Shown here: piece by piece, positions 16,678-25,958 of the stretch
Numbering within the stretch: the first letter of the stretch is position 1
Layout of the letters: each line of letters begins with the position of its first letter
Translations under genes and position numbers: made by a program
NCBI RefSeq assembly: GCF_009938225.1
Contig: NZ_AP019658.1
Coordinates: 496,001-560,000 of the forward strand
Direction of reading: 5' to 3'
DNA from: Vibrio ponticus
GTDB lineage: Bacteria > Pseudomonadota > Gammaproteobacteria > Enterobacterales > Vibrionaceae
Length of the DNA stretch: 64,000 nt
Notes under the pieces: model-generated
The model's database searches: none
The model's input: the letters and a program-made list of their open reading frames with translations, nothing else
What the model was told of the DNA's origin: nothing

Positions 16678-17409
16678 ATGTATCAAGATAAAATAGTGGT
16701 TGTGACGGGCGGTAGTCGCGGAATAGGTCAGCACCTAGCAGAGGGCTACTCTAAGCTGGGCGCTCAGGTAGTGGTTTTGGATGTTTTGCTTTCTGAGTAT
16801 TCAGGGATCGATTTTATCAAGACGGATTTAGCTGACGTAGGCAGTGTAGATAAGGCATTCGAGACCATAGAGCAAAGATATGGCAAGGTTGATGTGCTAA
16901 TCAACAATGGCGCGATTGCTAACTTCAATAAACCTCTGAATGAATTGAGCTACGACGAGTTTTCGCGCGTTATTGACGTTAATTTGAAAGGGGCGTTTGC
17001 TTGCTGTCGTCAGTTCATTCGCCTCAATCAAGAGCAAACTTATGGGCGAATCGTAAACATCGCATCTACTCGCTGGAACCAGAATGAGTCAGGTTGGGAT
17101 GCTTATGGTGCTTCCAAAGGCGGTTTAGTATCGCTGACTCACTCTATGGCTATTTCGTTAGCGGCAAGCCCAATCACCGTTAATGCTGTGAGCCCTGGTT
17201 GGATTCAGGTTGAGGATTATCAGCAGTTGGTTGACTTCGATCATCAGCAACATCCGTCAGGTAGAGTTGGCAAAGCTCGTGATATTGTTAATGCTTGCCT
17301 TTTCTTGACTCACCCTGAGAATGATTTTATCAATGGTCATAATCTAGTGGTTGATGGCGGAATGAGTAAGAAAATGATTTATCAGGACAGTTTGCTCAAC
17401 GAGTCTTAG
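16678..17409 (+). CDS. Short-chain dehydrogenase/reductase
   Basis: A 243-residue classical SDR. The NAD(P)-binding motif is TGGSRGIGQ near the N-terminus, followed by NNGA, and the catalytic residues are S in NIAST and Y-x3-K in YGASKGG. VSPGW and the C-terminal DGG complete the classical pattern. The charged Asp after strand 2 (VVVLDVL) favours NAD over NADP. The start is the ATG at 16678; an upstream in-frame codon at 16612 would add a non-SDR extension. It reduces or oxidises a small alcohol/ketone; the substrate is unknown. There is no obvious operon partner. Confidence 0.87.
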   Translation: MYQDKIVVVTGGSRGIGQHLAEGYSKLGAQVVVLDVLLSEYSGIDFIKTDLADVGSVDKAFETIEQRYGKVDVLINNGAIANFNKPLNELSYDEFSRVIDVNLKGAFACCRQFIRLNQEQTYGRIVNIASTRWNQNESGWDAYGASKGGLVSLTHSMAISLAASPITVNAVSPGWIQVEDYQQLVDFDHQQHPSGRVGKARDIVNACLFLTHPENDFINGHNLVVDGGMSKKMIYQDSLLNES

Positions 17410-17544
17410 TTGTAAACGACTTGCTCAATTATTCCATGAGTCATGCAGATTGTCGTGTCGATAAAAATTTTTTAAAAAGCTTTTCTAGAGAACTGCTTAT
17501 GCGCCAGAGATAATATGCCGCAGTAATTAGCACGGATAGTCATA

Positions 17545-20500
17545 ATGCAGGCAGTTCTCGTCTTTCTTCTTTTTCTCTTATGTTCAACGCCTTTATTTGC
17601 ACAAGGTACGGAATCTAATCTGCCCGCAGAGGGCAAATCAAAATTGGTGATTGGGCGTCAAATCGATCATTACAAGTATTTGTGGACGCCTAAGCGTGGT
17701 GGTGAGGAGAACAGCACTTTTCAAGATCTAGTCGAGAGATTTGCCTCACAGCATGGGTATAGCCCTGAGTATCGCTTTTTCGCTAACCGCGATGAGATGT
17801 TTTCTGCACTCTATTTTGGCGATATCGATATGGTTTTGGGTTTTGCCAAAACGGACAATGCTGAAAAGTACTTCAATTACACTAAGCCAATTTTCAATGT
17901 ACGCAGTGTTACTTGGTATCAAAACTCGGCTAAGCGAAAATTTGCAAAAGAGAGCCTTCGTTGGGGGTGTGTGCGGGGTTCGCTTTACTGCTACATGTAT
18001 GAACAGCAGGGCTTCAAAAATATCTCTGCGTTCGACTCAAAGCGAGTGATGATGCGCTCGATAGCGCGTGGTGAAATTGATGCGCTTTATACCGATGTGA
18101 TCACGGCGGAACAATATTTATCGGTGCGCACACCAGGTGAATGGCAAGGCGATATTGACTATTTAGCTGAATTACCTCCATTTCCGGCTGCTATTGCGAC
18201 AGCCAAAAATAACACTGAGCTCCATCAGTTAGTAGAAAAGTATGTCGAGTTGTCTCGAGCTTCTTTGAAGCGAAATCAGCGAACGTTAGTCGACCCAATC
18301 GCCGAAGATATGATGTTGAAGGCTTTGGCGCTTCACTACGGACGAAGCACCATTCGATATAGTTTTGAAGAAAACATGCGTCCGTTTTCTTATATCGAAA
18401 ATGGTAATCAAGTTGGCTACATTCATGACTTTATGGCGATGTTGACGCGTAAAAGTGGCATACAGTTTGTCTATGTTTCCCCAGAAGATAAGTCACCAAT
18501 AGAGATGTTGAGGGATGGGGACATTGACCTTTTGCCGGGTTTTGCTCAGGATTCTAATCAAGATTTTATCTTTACTGAGTCATTTGCTTCGGTCAATTGG
18601 AAGTGTGTTGAGTCTAATTTCAAATCGGGTCGCGGTGAAGTTGCTATTTTAGATAGAACGGGTCGCTTGGTGGTGGGAGAAGCGCAGAAAGCTTTCGACG
18701 TTGTCCCTAAGATTTATCGAGAACTGGATGCTCTTCTGGATGATATGAAGAGCGGTGATGTTGATTACGCCTATATACCGTCCTATGTCGTAGATTATTA
18801 TGCCTACAACACCGAAGACGAACTATTTAGTGTTTTACACTCTTCTCAAGTGAAAAAGCTCAGTATCGATTTGGTGTTAACGTTTGCTCCAGAAAGCCGC
18901 TTACTGCAAGGTATTATGAACCAAGTCGTAGCTCAGGTGAGTGATAATGAAATTGATATGTTGCACTTGAAGCACCATAAAGTCGTTGTGCAGTATGGCT
19001 ACAACAAAAACAAAATTGCGTTGGTTTTATTATCAGTATTATCGCTATTTTTGTTGATTGTGGTGGCATTCCAAATCAAAGCGAGCCGTCTCTCTAAGTC
19101 ATTAGTGAAAGCCGATGAGCAAGCACAGCAAGATCAGCGTCGAATGCAATGGTTGAGCGACTTACTGGATCGCCTTCCTAGTATGATTGCGATTTATGAC
19201 TCCGAAGGTTCGATTGTATTGTCGAATAAAGCATTTAACCAGCATGGCATGGAATGCATGAGCTTTAAGAAGGGTCACTGCTTACTCAAAAATCAAACAT
19301 ACAAAATGGGTAATGATGATCACCTAGTTTGTCAGTGTAAGTTCTCGAAACGATACTTGCGTGTCATAGAGAATGAAATTGGTGGTATGAATGATGATGG
19401 TCGTTACAAGATGATGGTTTATGACGACTATACCGCGCTCGAACTGCAAAAAGATGAACTCAAGGAATCGAACCAAAAGGCACTCAAGGCGATTAAGTCG
19501 AGAGACTTGTTCCTTGCAACGGTTAGCCATGAGCTTCGCACGCCAATTTCTGCATTAATTGGTCTGATGGAGTTAATGAGTTCAAAAATCGAGAATGAAG
19601 ATAACGTTGAATTGCTGACCAATGCGCAGTTATCCGCGAATCGCTTACGCTTGCTGGTTAACGATATTCTTGATATTTCCAAGATTGAAGCAAATCAGCT
19701 TCATCTTGATACTCGCAATGGCAATATCTACAGTGAGCTCGCTCCTTTGTTGCGCACGTATGAGTCTAACGCAGCAATGAAGCATTTGAATTTTGAACTG
19801 GATTGGCAGGCAACACCGTACTTTAAAGCCAAGCTTGATTGGCTCCGAGTGACGCAAATCCTGAACAATTTACTTAACAATGCGGTGAAATTTACTCAGC
19901 ACGGTTCGATTAAAGTAACTTTGAAGTTATTAGAGGATCAGCTGCTTGTCACGGTAGCCGATACCGGCTGTGGCATGAATGATGAGCAACTTGGTCGTAT
20001 TTTTACCCCATTTGCCCAAGGTGATGTCTCTATTACTCGCCAGTATGGTGGAACAGGTTTAGGTATGACTATCGTCAAGAGCATTGTTGATTTGATGTCG
20101 GGTGATTTGGTGGTTCAGAGTGAGTTAGGTAAAGGAACAACAATTGAGTTGTCGCTTCCTGTCTCTCACACAACGGTGCTCGAAGTGCTAGATTGCCAAG
20201 CCTATTCTTACAACGCTGACATTTTATCTTGGTTACAAGCATGGTCGATTGATGTCGATGCAAGTTATCCTTTGGTTCACAATCCTGCTGGGGGGCTGAA
20301 TGTCTATCCAGATCATATCCTCGATGCCATCAACCAGCACGAGCAGGCGTTCGAAGATACGGAGTGCCATCAATCGACATTCTCCGGCAAAGTGCTTATC
20401 GCAGATGATGACCCGATCAACAGGCTACTGTTTAGTAAACAATTTGCTAAGTTAGGCGTTGATATTGTTTTAAAACATGATGGTTTAGAAGCTTATCAAT

Positions 20501-21087
20501 ATTTAGAAAACAGCCATGACACTATCGACCTTGTCATCACGGATTGCCATATGCCTAATATGGATGGTTATGAGTTGTGTCATACTATCAAGCAAAGTGA
20601 ATACCTTGCTCGCTTGCCCGTTGTTGGTTGTACGGCAGAGGACTCAATACTGGTGTTTGAAAAGGCGGAAAGTGTGGGTATGGATCATGTGCTGTACAAG
20701 CCATACAGCTTTGCCGAGCTTAGCGAGATGCTGAAACATTATCTCGAAGTTCGAACGCTTGATGTTACGAATGCTGAATCACTATTGATTACCGATTTGA
20801 CTTGGCTAGATGACCATCAGGGCGATGAAAAGCTCGAAATGATGCGCGTGGTCGTCGACTCATTTAAGCAAGAAAAAGCGCTGATTGAAGATGGGCAAGA
20901 TCTGCAACAAGTCATTCACCGCTTGAAAGGCTCAGCATCGTTGTTGCAACTTGAAGTGCTGACAAATTTAGCGATGGAATGGGAAGAGCTCACCCAGCAA
21001 GGTATCGACACAGGTACTCACTCACTTTTAGATGAGCTCTCGAGGTTGTTGTCAGTATTTGATACTTGGCTTGCACAACACGGTTAG
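17545..21087 (+). CDS. BvgS/EvgS-like hybrid sensor histidine kinase
   Basis: An 1180-residue membrane kinase. Order: signal peptide (1-19), two periplasmic SBP_bac_3 (Venus-flytrap) domains (about 30-240 and 265-480), one transmembrane helix (about 489-511, KIALVLLSVLSLFLLIVV), a PAS-like segment (about 535-640), HisKA with phospho-acceptor H662 in SHELRTP, HATPase (NNLLNNAVKFT, DTGCGM, GGTGLGM), receiver with phospho-acceptor D1000 in ITDCHMP, and C-terminal Hpt with H1125 in IHRLKGSA. This is the BvgS architecture and gives a full phosphorelay within one protein. The partner DNA-binding response regulator is not adjacent, and the CsgD-like protein nearby lacks a usual receiver. The stop codon overlaps the stop of the convergent manA gene. 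Confidence 0.9.
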   Translation: MQAVLVFLLFLLCSTPLFAQGTESNLPAEGKSKLVIGRQIDHYKYLWTPKRGGEENSTFQDLVERFASQHGYSPEYRFFANRDEMFSALYFGDIDMVLGFAKTDNAEKYFNYTKPIFNVRSVTWYQNSAKRKFAKESLRWGCVRGSLYCYMYEQQGFKNISAFDSKRVMMRSIARGEIDALYTDVITAEQYLSVRTPGEWQGDIDYLAELPPFPAAIATAKNNTELHQLVEKYVELSRASLKRNQRTLVDPIAEDMMLKALALHYGRSTIRYSFEENMRPFSYIENGNQVGYIHDFMAMLTRKSGIQFVYVSPEDKSPIEMLRDGDIDLLPGFAQDSNQDFIFTESFASVNWKCVESNFKSGRGEVAILDRTGRLVVGEAQKAFDVVPKIYRELDALLDDMKSGDVDYAYIPSYVVDYYAYNTEDELFSVLHSSQVKKLSIDLVLTFAPESRLLQGIMNQVVAQVSDNEIDMLHLKHHKVVVQYGYNKNKIALVLLSVLSLFLLIVVAFQIKASRLSKSLVKADEQAQQDQRRMQWLSDLLDRLPSMIAIYDSEGSIVLSNKAFNQHGMECMSFKKGHCLLKNQTYKMGNDDHLVCQCKFSKRYLRVIENEIGGMNDDGRYKMMVYDDYTALELQKDELKESNQKALKAIKSRDLFLATVSHELRTPISALIGLMELMSSKIENEDNVELLTNAQLSANRLRLLVNDILDISKIEANQLHLDTRNGNIYSELAPLLRTYESNAAMKHLNFELDWQATPYFKAKLDWLRVTQILNNLLNNAVKFTQHGSIKVTLKLLEDQLLVTVADTGCGMNDEQLGRIFTPFAQGDVSITRQYGGTGLGMTIVKSIVDLMSGDLVVQSELGKGTTIELSLPVSHTTVLEVLDCQAYSYNADILSWLQAWSIDVDASYPLVHNPAGGLNVYPDHILDAINQHEQAFEDTECHQSTFSGKVLIADDDPINRLLFSKQFAKLGVDIVLKHDGLEAYQYLENSHDTIDLVITDCHMPNMDGYELCHTIKQSEYLARLPVVGCTAEDSILVFEKAESVGMDHVLYKPYSFAELSEMLKHYLEVRTLDVTNAESLLITDLTWLDDHQGDEKLEMMRVVVDSFKQEKALIEDGQDLQQVIHRLKGSASLLQLEVLTNLAMEWEELTQQGIDTGTHSLLDELSRLLSVFDTWLAQHG

Positions 21088-22295
21088 GGGAGTGAGCAAT
21101 AAGCTCGGGCGAATCTACCACGGCAGCTAACTTGGTAGTGATTGCTTGCCGCGCAAATAAAGACCGCTTGACCTTTGTCGCACACAAGACGCTCACCGCT
21201 CGAATGCTCTAATACTATTGGTGCATCGAGCGGCAATAGGATCTCTGCGCTTGATGCATGTAGAGAGACGCTTGTGTTGTTTTGACGCTCTTGCTCTCCA
21301 TAGATGCTAAAGGAGAAATCATCGACAGGGACCCGATAATGCGCACCTTGATGATCGACTTTGGGTGCGAGTAGTAATGACTCTTGGGTCTGTGGTTCGA
21401 AGCGCACACAGGAAATGAGCTCTAAAACGTCAATATGCTTATTGGTCAATCCTGCTCTGAGTACGTTGTCAGAGTTTGCCATGATTTCTAATGCGGTACC
21501 TGAGATATAGGCGTGAGGAGTACAAGCGTTAAGGAACATCGCTTCGCCGGGATTAAGAGTGATGGTGTGAAGAAAAAGCGGTGAGAATAAACCAATATCG
21601 TTTGGATACTGAGTGGCCAATTGAGTCACAAGGTCAAAGGGCTGATTGTCGCTATGAGTTTGTGCGTAGTGGGTTAGATGCTGTATTACGCGTTGTTTTG
21701 CATTCCCTGATAATGCGAGAATGTCGGCAAATAATTGCTTTAAGCCGTCACTATTGAGTTGGACCTCATACTGTTGAACTAATGGGGTAATTTCAGCAAT
21801 GTTAAGTTCAGTCAGTAAGCTGTGAACCTCTCGGTGACAACGGAAGCCATTCATAGCTTGAAAAGGCGTTAATGCGTACACCAATTCAGGTTTATGATTA
21901 TTATCTTTGTAGTTTCGTTTTGGATCATCGATTGCAGTAATACCCAGTGATTGCTCTTGGTCGAATCCATTTTCAGCTTGTGATTTATTGGGATGAACTT
22001 GAACTGAAAGTGCTTTTTCCGCGCTTAAAACCTTAAATAGATACGGAAGCGAACTAAATCGTTGGACTGTCTTTTTACCTAAGGTGAATAGTGGGTTTTG
22101 CTCAATAAAGTCAGACAGTAAGATGTTACTACCATCATTTTTTATTGACGAGCAACCATTCGCATGAGCCCCCATCCAAATTTCAGCTTGTGGTTGTTGA
22201 GTGTCATTTGGAATATCAAATAATTGTTTGAATGATGAAGGACTACCCCAGTCATAATTTTGAATCTTACACTCTAGTGGATAAAAATAATTCAT
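21084..22295 (-). CDS. manA: Mannose-6-phosphate isomerase, type I
   Basis: A 403-residue cupin-type phosphomannose isomerase that interconverts fructose-6-P and mannose-6-P using zinc. Typical segments are YDWGSP near the start, SVQVHPNK (zinc-site Gln/His), HKPELVYAL (Glu) and the late NSDNVLRAGLTNKHIDV. The ATG at 22295 is preceded by AAGGAA; an upstream ATG at 22316 is less likely. It is last in the alginate-associated run, about 70 bp after the CsgD-like gene. AlgA in the same run already has isomerase activity of type II, so this is a second, unrelated enzyme for the same step, feeding the GDP-mannose pool. Its stop overlaps the stop of the convergent kinase gene by 3 bp. Confidence 0.9.
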   Translation of the reverse strand: MNYFYPLECKIQNYDWGSPSSFKQLFDIPNDTQQPQAEIWMGAHANGCSSIKNDGSNILLSDFIEQNPLFTLGKKTVQRFSSLPYLFKVLSAEKALSVQVHPNKSQAENGFDQEQSLGITAIDDPKRNYKDNNHKPELVYALTPFQAMNGFRCHREVHSLLTELNIAEITPLVQQYEVQLNSDGLKQLFADILALSGNAKQRVIQHLTHYAQTHSDNQPFDLVTQLATQYPNDIGLFSPLFLHTITLNPGEAMFLNACTPHAYISGTALEIMANSDNVLRAGLTNKHIDVLELISCVRFEPQTQESLLLAPKVDHQGAHYRVPVDDFSFSIYGEQERQNNTSVSLHASSAEILLPLDAPIVLEHSSGERLVCDKGQAVFICAASNHYQVSCRGRFARAYCSLP

Positions 22296-22368
22296 GTTTT
22301 TCCTTATGGCTTTCATTAATATTATGGTGTCGGGTAGTAGGGTAATTACTGGATTAAGCGCGTTTAAT

Positions 22369-23001
22369 TTAATCTAAGAGGTATTTATTTGCCCATTGCG
22401 TGGCTTGTGAACGATTTTTTACATTTATTTTCTTATATATATTGTAAATGTGCGTTTTGGCAGTCATCGGGCTAATGTCTAGTTTTGTCGCTATATCAAG
22501 ATTTGAAAGTCCGTTCACGATCATTTTTAAGATCTCTTTTTGTCGATGAGTCAGTTCGCCAACGGAAAGTCTTTTTCTTTCGTGGTAGCCTCTAAAGTGG
22601 TGGATAAGTTGAGTGCTTAGTTCACGGGATACCCATATTTCACCATTAATCATGCGCTTAATCCCATCAATTAGAAACTCTATTGAGTCATTAGGTTTAA
22701 ACGTGCCAACAACAGACGGCCATGAAAGAAATGCAGAATACTCTTTCTCCTCATCCACATTGAGTAGGATGATTAAGCACAAGGTGGGATTTTTTTCGAG
22801 CTTTTGTTTAAGAGTTTGGAGTTCACTTTCTTCGTTGACTAGATCTATGAGTACTAATGTTGGCTTAGTTTCATTAGTGATAAATTCAACATTATCAATT
22901 TTCTCTAAATTTAGTTCATCACAAATGACTCTTGTTAAAGCCGCACTTTGCAGAGATTCATTTCCGAAATAAAGTATTTTTTGTTTTGGTTCAAGATTCA
23001 T
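22369..23001 (-). CDS. CsgD/VpsT-like LuxR-family regulator
   Basis: A 210-residue regulator with a C-terminal LuxR/FixJ helix-turn-helix (LTHRQKEILKMIVNGLSNLDIATKLDISPMTAKTH, split here by reading it as two helices) and a degenerate receiver-like N-domain without the phospho-acceptor pocket. Just before the DNA-binding domain it has WVSR (123-126), in the place where VpsT carries its c-di-GMP-binding motif W[FLM][TS]R. VpsT/CsgD/BrpT-type proteins activate exopolysaccharide and matrix genes when c-di-GMP is high. It lies inside the alginate run, 94 bp after algC, and is the obvious candidate activator of the operon. Valine at the second motif position is a conservative change, but c-di-GMP binding is not proven. 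Confidence 0.87.
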   Translation of the reverse strand: MNLEPKQKILYFGNESLQSAALTRVICDELNLEKIDNVEFITNETKPTLVLIDLVNEESELQTLKQKLEKNPTLCLIILLNVDEEKEYSAFLSWPSVVGTFKPNDSIEFLIDGIKRMINGEIWVSRELSTQLIHHFRGYHERKRLSVGELTHRQKEILKMIVNGLSNLDIATKLDISPMTAKTHIYNIYKKINVKNRSQATQWANKYLLD

Positions 23002-23030
23002 TGAGGCTAATTTTTTATTTGCTAGTGGAA

Positions 23031-23061
23031 GTTAGTGGGTGTTGTTGGCTCACCCACTAAC
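23031..23061 (-). promoter_or_regulatory. Perfect 11-bp hairpin between algC and the CsgD-like gene
   Basis: GTTAGTGGGTG (23031-23041) and CACCCACTAAC (23051-23061) are exact reverse complements around a 9-base loop. There is no U tract on the minus strand immediately after it, so it is not a classical terminator. It lies 30 bp before the regulator start. An operator, an attenuator or a processing/stability element are the options. Confidence 0.5.
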
Positions 23062-23095
23062 CATACTGCCAAAATTAGTTTCTCAGCATTGAGAT

Positions 23096-24463
23096 TTAAT
23101 TAGCCAAAATCATTTCTTTAAGCATTTCAGTTTTTTCTCTCATTAGTTGAACATCATTTCGACTTTCGACATTGAGTCTAACGAGTGGCTCGGTATTTGA
23201 CATTCTTAAGTTAAACCTCCAAATACCTAAATCGACACTGATACCGTCGGTGTAGTCAATTTCAAAGCCGTCACGAGCAAAATGTTCAGCGATGAATTGG
23301 AGCACTTGTTTGGGTTGCTCTAACGTTAGATTGATTTCCCCTGATGCAGGATAAAGTTCCATACGTTCAGTGACTAAGCTAGACAGGCTGCATTTTTTTC
23401 GATTTAACAGGTTGAGAACGAGGATCCAAGGGATCATACCGCTATCACAGTAGTTGAAATCACGGAAGTAGTGATGCGCACTCATTTCACCACCATAAAT
23501 AGCGTCCTCTGCGCGCATCCGCTCCTTGATGAACGCATGACCAGTCTTTGATTGTATGGCATCACCACCATTTTTATCGACAACATCTACGGTATTCCAA
23601 GTTAACCTAGGGTCGTGGATGATCTTACTATTTGGATGTGAATTTAAGAAAGCCTCTGCCAATAGTCCAACAATATAATAGCCTTCAATAAACTCACCAT
23701 TTTCATCAAATAGGAAGCAGCGATCGAAATCACCATCCCAAGCAATACCCAAATCGGCGCTATGAGCAAGCACCGCTTCTGCGGTTGATGAACGATTTTC
23801 TTCAAGCAGTGGATTGGGAATGCCATTAGGGAATGTGCCATCCGGTGTGTAGTTTACTTTGATAAACTCGATTGGTGCCCCAAGTTGTGTCAGTGCATCT
23901 TCTATAGCATCCAATAGCGGCGCCGCAGCACCATTACCAGGGTTAATTACAACTTTCTTCGCTGACATACAACTATGGTCAAAATAGTTGACTAAGTATT
24001 TGGCGAAATCGGGTTTAATCTCCTTGAATTCAATATTCCCTTTGCGCTTCGGGTCTTTGAATATGCCAGCATAGACCAGTTGCTTGATACGATTTAACCC
24101 AGTATCACCACTAATTGGCTTACTATTGCGACCAACCAGTTTCATTCCATTGTAATCAATAGGATTGTGTGACGCGGTTACTTCGATTCCCCCACATGCA
24201 TCATAATAGGGTGTCGCAAAATAAACTTCCTCAGTCCCCGCAAGACCAAGGTCGATGACATCGGCACCACTATCGGTGAGCCCTGCCATTAACGCTGCCT
24301 TAAGCGCTTCAGTTGACTCACGTATATCGCCTCCCACCACCACTTTTTTGGCACTCAGGTGCTCGGCAAATGCGCGACCAATGCGGTAAGCGATCTCTTC
24401 GTTGAGGGTTTCCCCTAACTTGCCTCGAATATCGTAGGCTTTAAAACAGGTTACTTGTTCCAT
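23096..24463 (-). CDS. algC: Phosphomannomutase/phosphoglucomutase (AlgC type)
   Basis: A 455-residue alpha-D-phosphohexomutase converting mannose-6-P to mannose-1-P. The phosphoserine loop [13 protein letters not shown] is intact, the metal loop is visible as DGDFDRC, the sugar loop as GEMSAHHYF and the phosphate-binding loop as [12 protein letters not shown]. Length matches AlgC/ManB (about 460). The gene follows algA by 14 bp and precedes the CsgD-like gene. In Pseudomonas algC lies apart from the alg operon, so inclusion here makes the locus nearly self-sufficient for GDP-mannose. Confidence 0.92.
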   Translation of the reverse strand: MEQVTCFKAYDIRGKLGETLNEEIAYRIGRAFAEHLSAKKVVVGGDIRESTEALKAALMAGLTDSGADVIDLGLAGTEEVYFATPYYDACGGIEVTASHNPIDYNGMKLVGRNSKPISGDTGLNRIKQLVYAGIFKDPKRKGNIEFKEIKPDFAKYLVNYFDHSCMSAKKVVINPGNGAAAPLLDAIEDALTQLGAPIEFIKVNYTPDGTFPNGIPNPLLEENRSSTAEAVLAHSADLGIAWDGDFDRCFLFDENGEFIEGYYIVGLLAEAFLNSHPNSKIIHDPRLTWNTVDVVDKNGGDAIQSKTGHAFIKERMRAEDAIYGGEMSAHHYFRDFNYCDSGMIPWILVLNLLNRKKCSLSSLVTERMELYPASGEINLTLEQPKQVLQFIAEHFARDGFEIDYTDGISVDLGIWRFNLRMSNTEPLVRLNVESRNDVQLMREKTEMLKEMILAN

Positions 24464-24477
24464 GTTATTTGCCTACC

Positions 24478-25956
24478 TTATGAGTTTCTGACCATGTGTA
24501 AAAACGGAGCTGGTTGCATCAGTCCTGCATCATGCTTCTCGGTGGTCGAGCGACCATAGTTATCTTCGACACGCTCGATATCATCATCACCTAGATATGA
24601 ACCGGTTTGAATCTCGATAAGTTCGAGTGGTATTTGACCATTGTTGGTCAGTCGATGGTACGTGGCTGGTGGAATGTAAGTTGATTGGTTTTCTGTTATG
24701 ACAAAAGAGTTGTCATCCACAGTGACAATGGCGCTGCCTTTGACCACAATCCAGTGTTCTGCGCGATGATAATGGCGATGTAAAGAAAGAGAGTCTCCTG
24801 GATTAATGGTCAACTTAACCACTTTATAGCGACTGCCGTTATCGATACTGTCATTAAAGCCCCAAGGTCGATAGCTCTTAGTATGGTGAGAGCCTTCATT
24901 ACGGCTTTGATGTTTGAGAGACTCAACAACTTGTTTAATGTCTTGCACGTGGTCTTTATGTGACACCATCACCGCATCTTTGGTTTCTATGACAATTGTG
25001 TCTTTAAGCCCGTTAACATTGACTAAACGGTGGTTGGCTTTGACTAGGCAGTCTTGATTGCTTTCACCAATAACGTCCCCTTGATAGACATTACCTTTAT
25101 CATCTCGGATGTCATCTCGCTCTTCCCATAGGGCAGACCAACTGCCAACATCATTCCAGCCAGCGCTGAGCGGCACGATTACCGCATCTTGGGTATTCTC
25201 CATGACGGCATAATCAATTGAGATATCAGGGCAGCGACTAAAGACAGTTTTGTCAATACGGAAGAAGTCGAGATCTTTGTACTTAGAGTTGATAGCGGTA
25301 CGACAGTAATCCAATACATCAGGTGTGTGTTTTTTCAGTTCATCGAGTACGACGCTTGCTTTGAATAAAAACATGCCGCTGTTCCAGTAGTATTGACCCG
25401 ATTTCAAGTATTCGATGGCGGTATTAAGATCTGGTTTTTCCACGAAACGATCGACGGCGTAGGTATTATCAACCACACTTTCCCCTGACTTAACGTAACC
25501 ATAACCTGTTTCAGGACCGGTCGGCTCGATACCGAATAGCACCAACTTACCCGCTTGGGCTGCATCACATGCTTGGCTTAAGGCTTGGTGGAATTTTTGC
25601 TTATCTTTGATGACGTGATCAGCAGGAAGCACGAGCATCAGTTCATCACTGAGTCCTTGATGTTCAAGTTCGAGGGCTGCCAGGGCAACAGCTGGAGCGG
25701 TATTTCTGCCCATTGGCTCAAGTAGTACTGAACGAGGATGGCATTTGATTTCAGCCAGTTGATCTTTAACAATAAATCTGTGGTCTTCACTACAAATAAA
25801 AATTGGATTCTCATCGCTACCACTCGGGAGCCTTAAAACCGTGTCTTGAAGCAGCGAGAAATCGCTAACTAAACTAATAAATTGCTTTGGGAAATCCTTA
25901 CGTGAAAGAGGCCACATCCTAGAGCCACTGCCGCCTGACAGAATTACGGGAACCAT
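24478..25956 (-). CDS. algA: Mannose-1-P guanylyltransferase / mannose-6-P isomerase (AlgA)
   Basis: A 492-residue bifunctional enzyme. The N-terminal nucleotidyltransferase has the signature GGSGSRMWPLSR and FVEKPD and makes GDP-mannose from mannose-1-P and GTP. The C-terminal cupin (about 370-480; HRHYHRAEHWIVVKG and YIPPATYHRL) is the type II phosphomannose isomerase. Together they provide the first and third steps of GDP-mannuronate supply. It starts 2 bp after algL stops and is followed by algC. Confidence 0.93.
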   Translation of the reverse strand: MVPVILSGGSGSRMWPLSRKDFPKQFISLVSDFSLLQDTVLRLPSGSDENPIFICSEDHRFIVKDQLAEIKCHPRSVLLEPMGRNTAPAVALAALELEHQGLSDELMLVLPADHVIKDKQKFHQALSQACDAAQAGKLVLFGIEPTGPETGYGYVKSGESVVDNTYAVDRFVEKPDLNTAIEYLKSGQYYWNSGMFLFKASVVLDELKKHTPDVLDYCRTAINSKYKDLDFFRIDKTVFSRCPDISIDYAVMENTQDAVIVPLSAGWNDVGSWSALWEERDDIRDDKGNVYQGDVIGESNQDCLVKANHRLVNVNGLKDTIVIETKDAVMVSHKDHVQDIKQVVESLKHQSRNEGSHHTKSYRPWGFNDSIDNGSRYKVVKLTINPGDSLSLHRHYHRAEHWIVVKGSAIVTVDDNSFVITENQSTYIPPATYHRLTNNGQIPLELIEIQTGSYLGDDDIERVEDNYGRSTTEKHDAGLMQPAPFLHMVRNS

Positions 25957-25958
25957 AA

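Noticed and set aside
23031..23061. Hairpin before the CsgD-like gene as a simple terminator
   Set aside because: No U tract follows on either strand, so it was listed as a regulatory element of unknown type instead.
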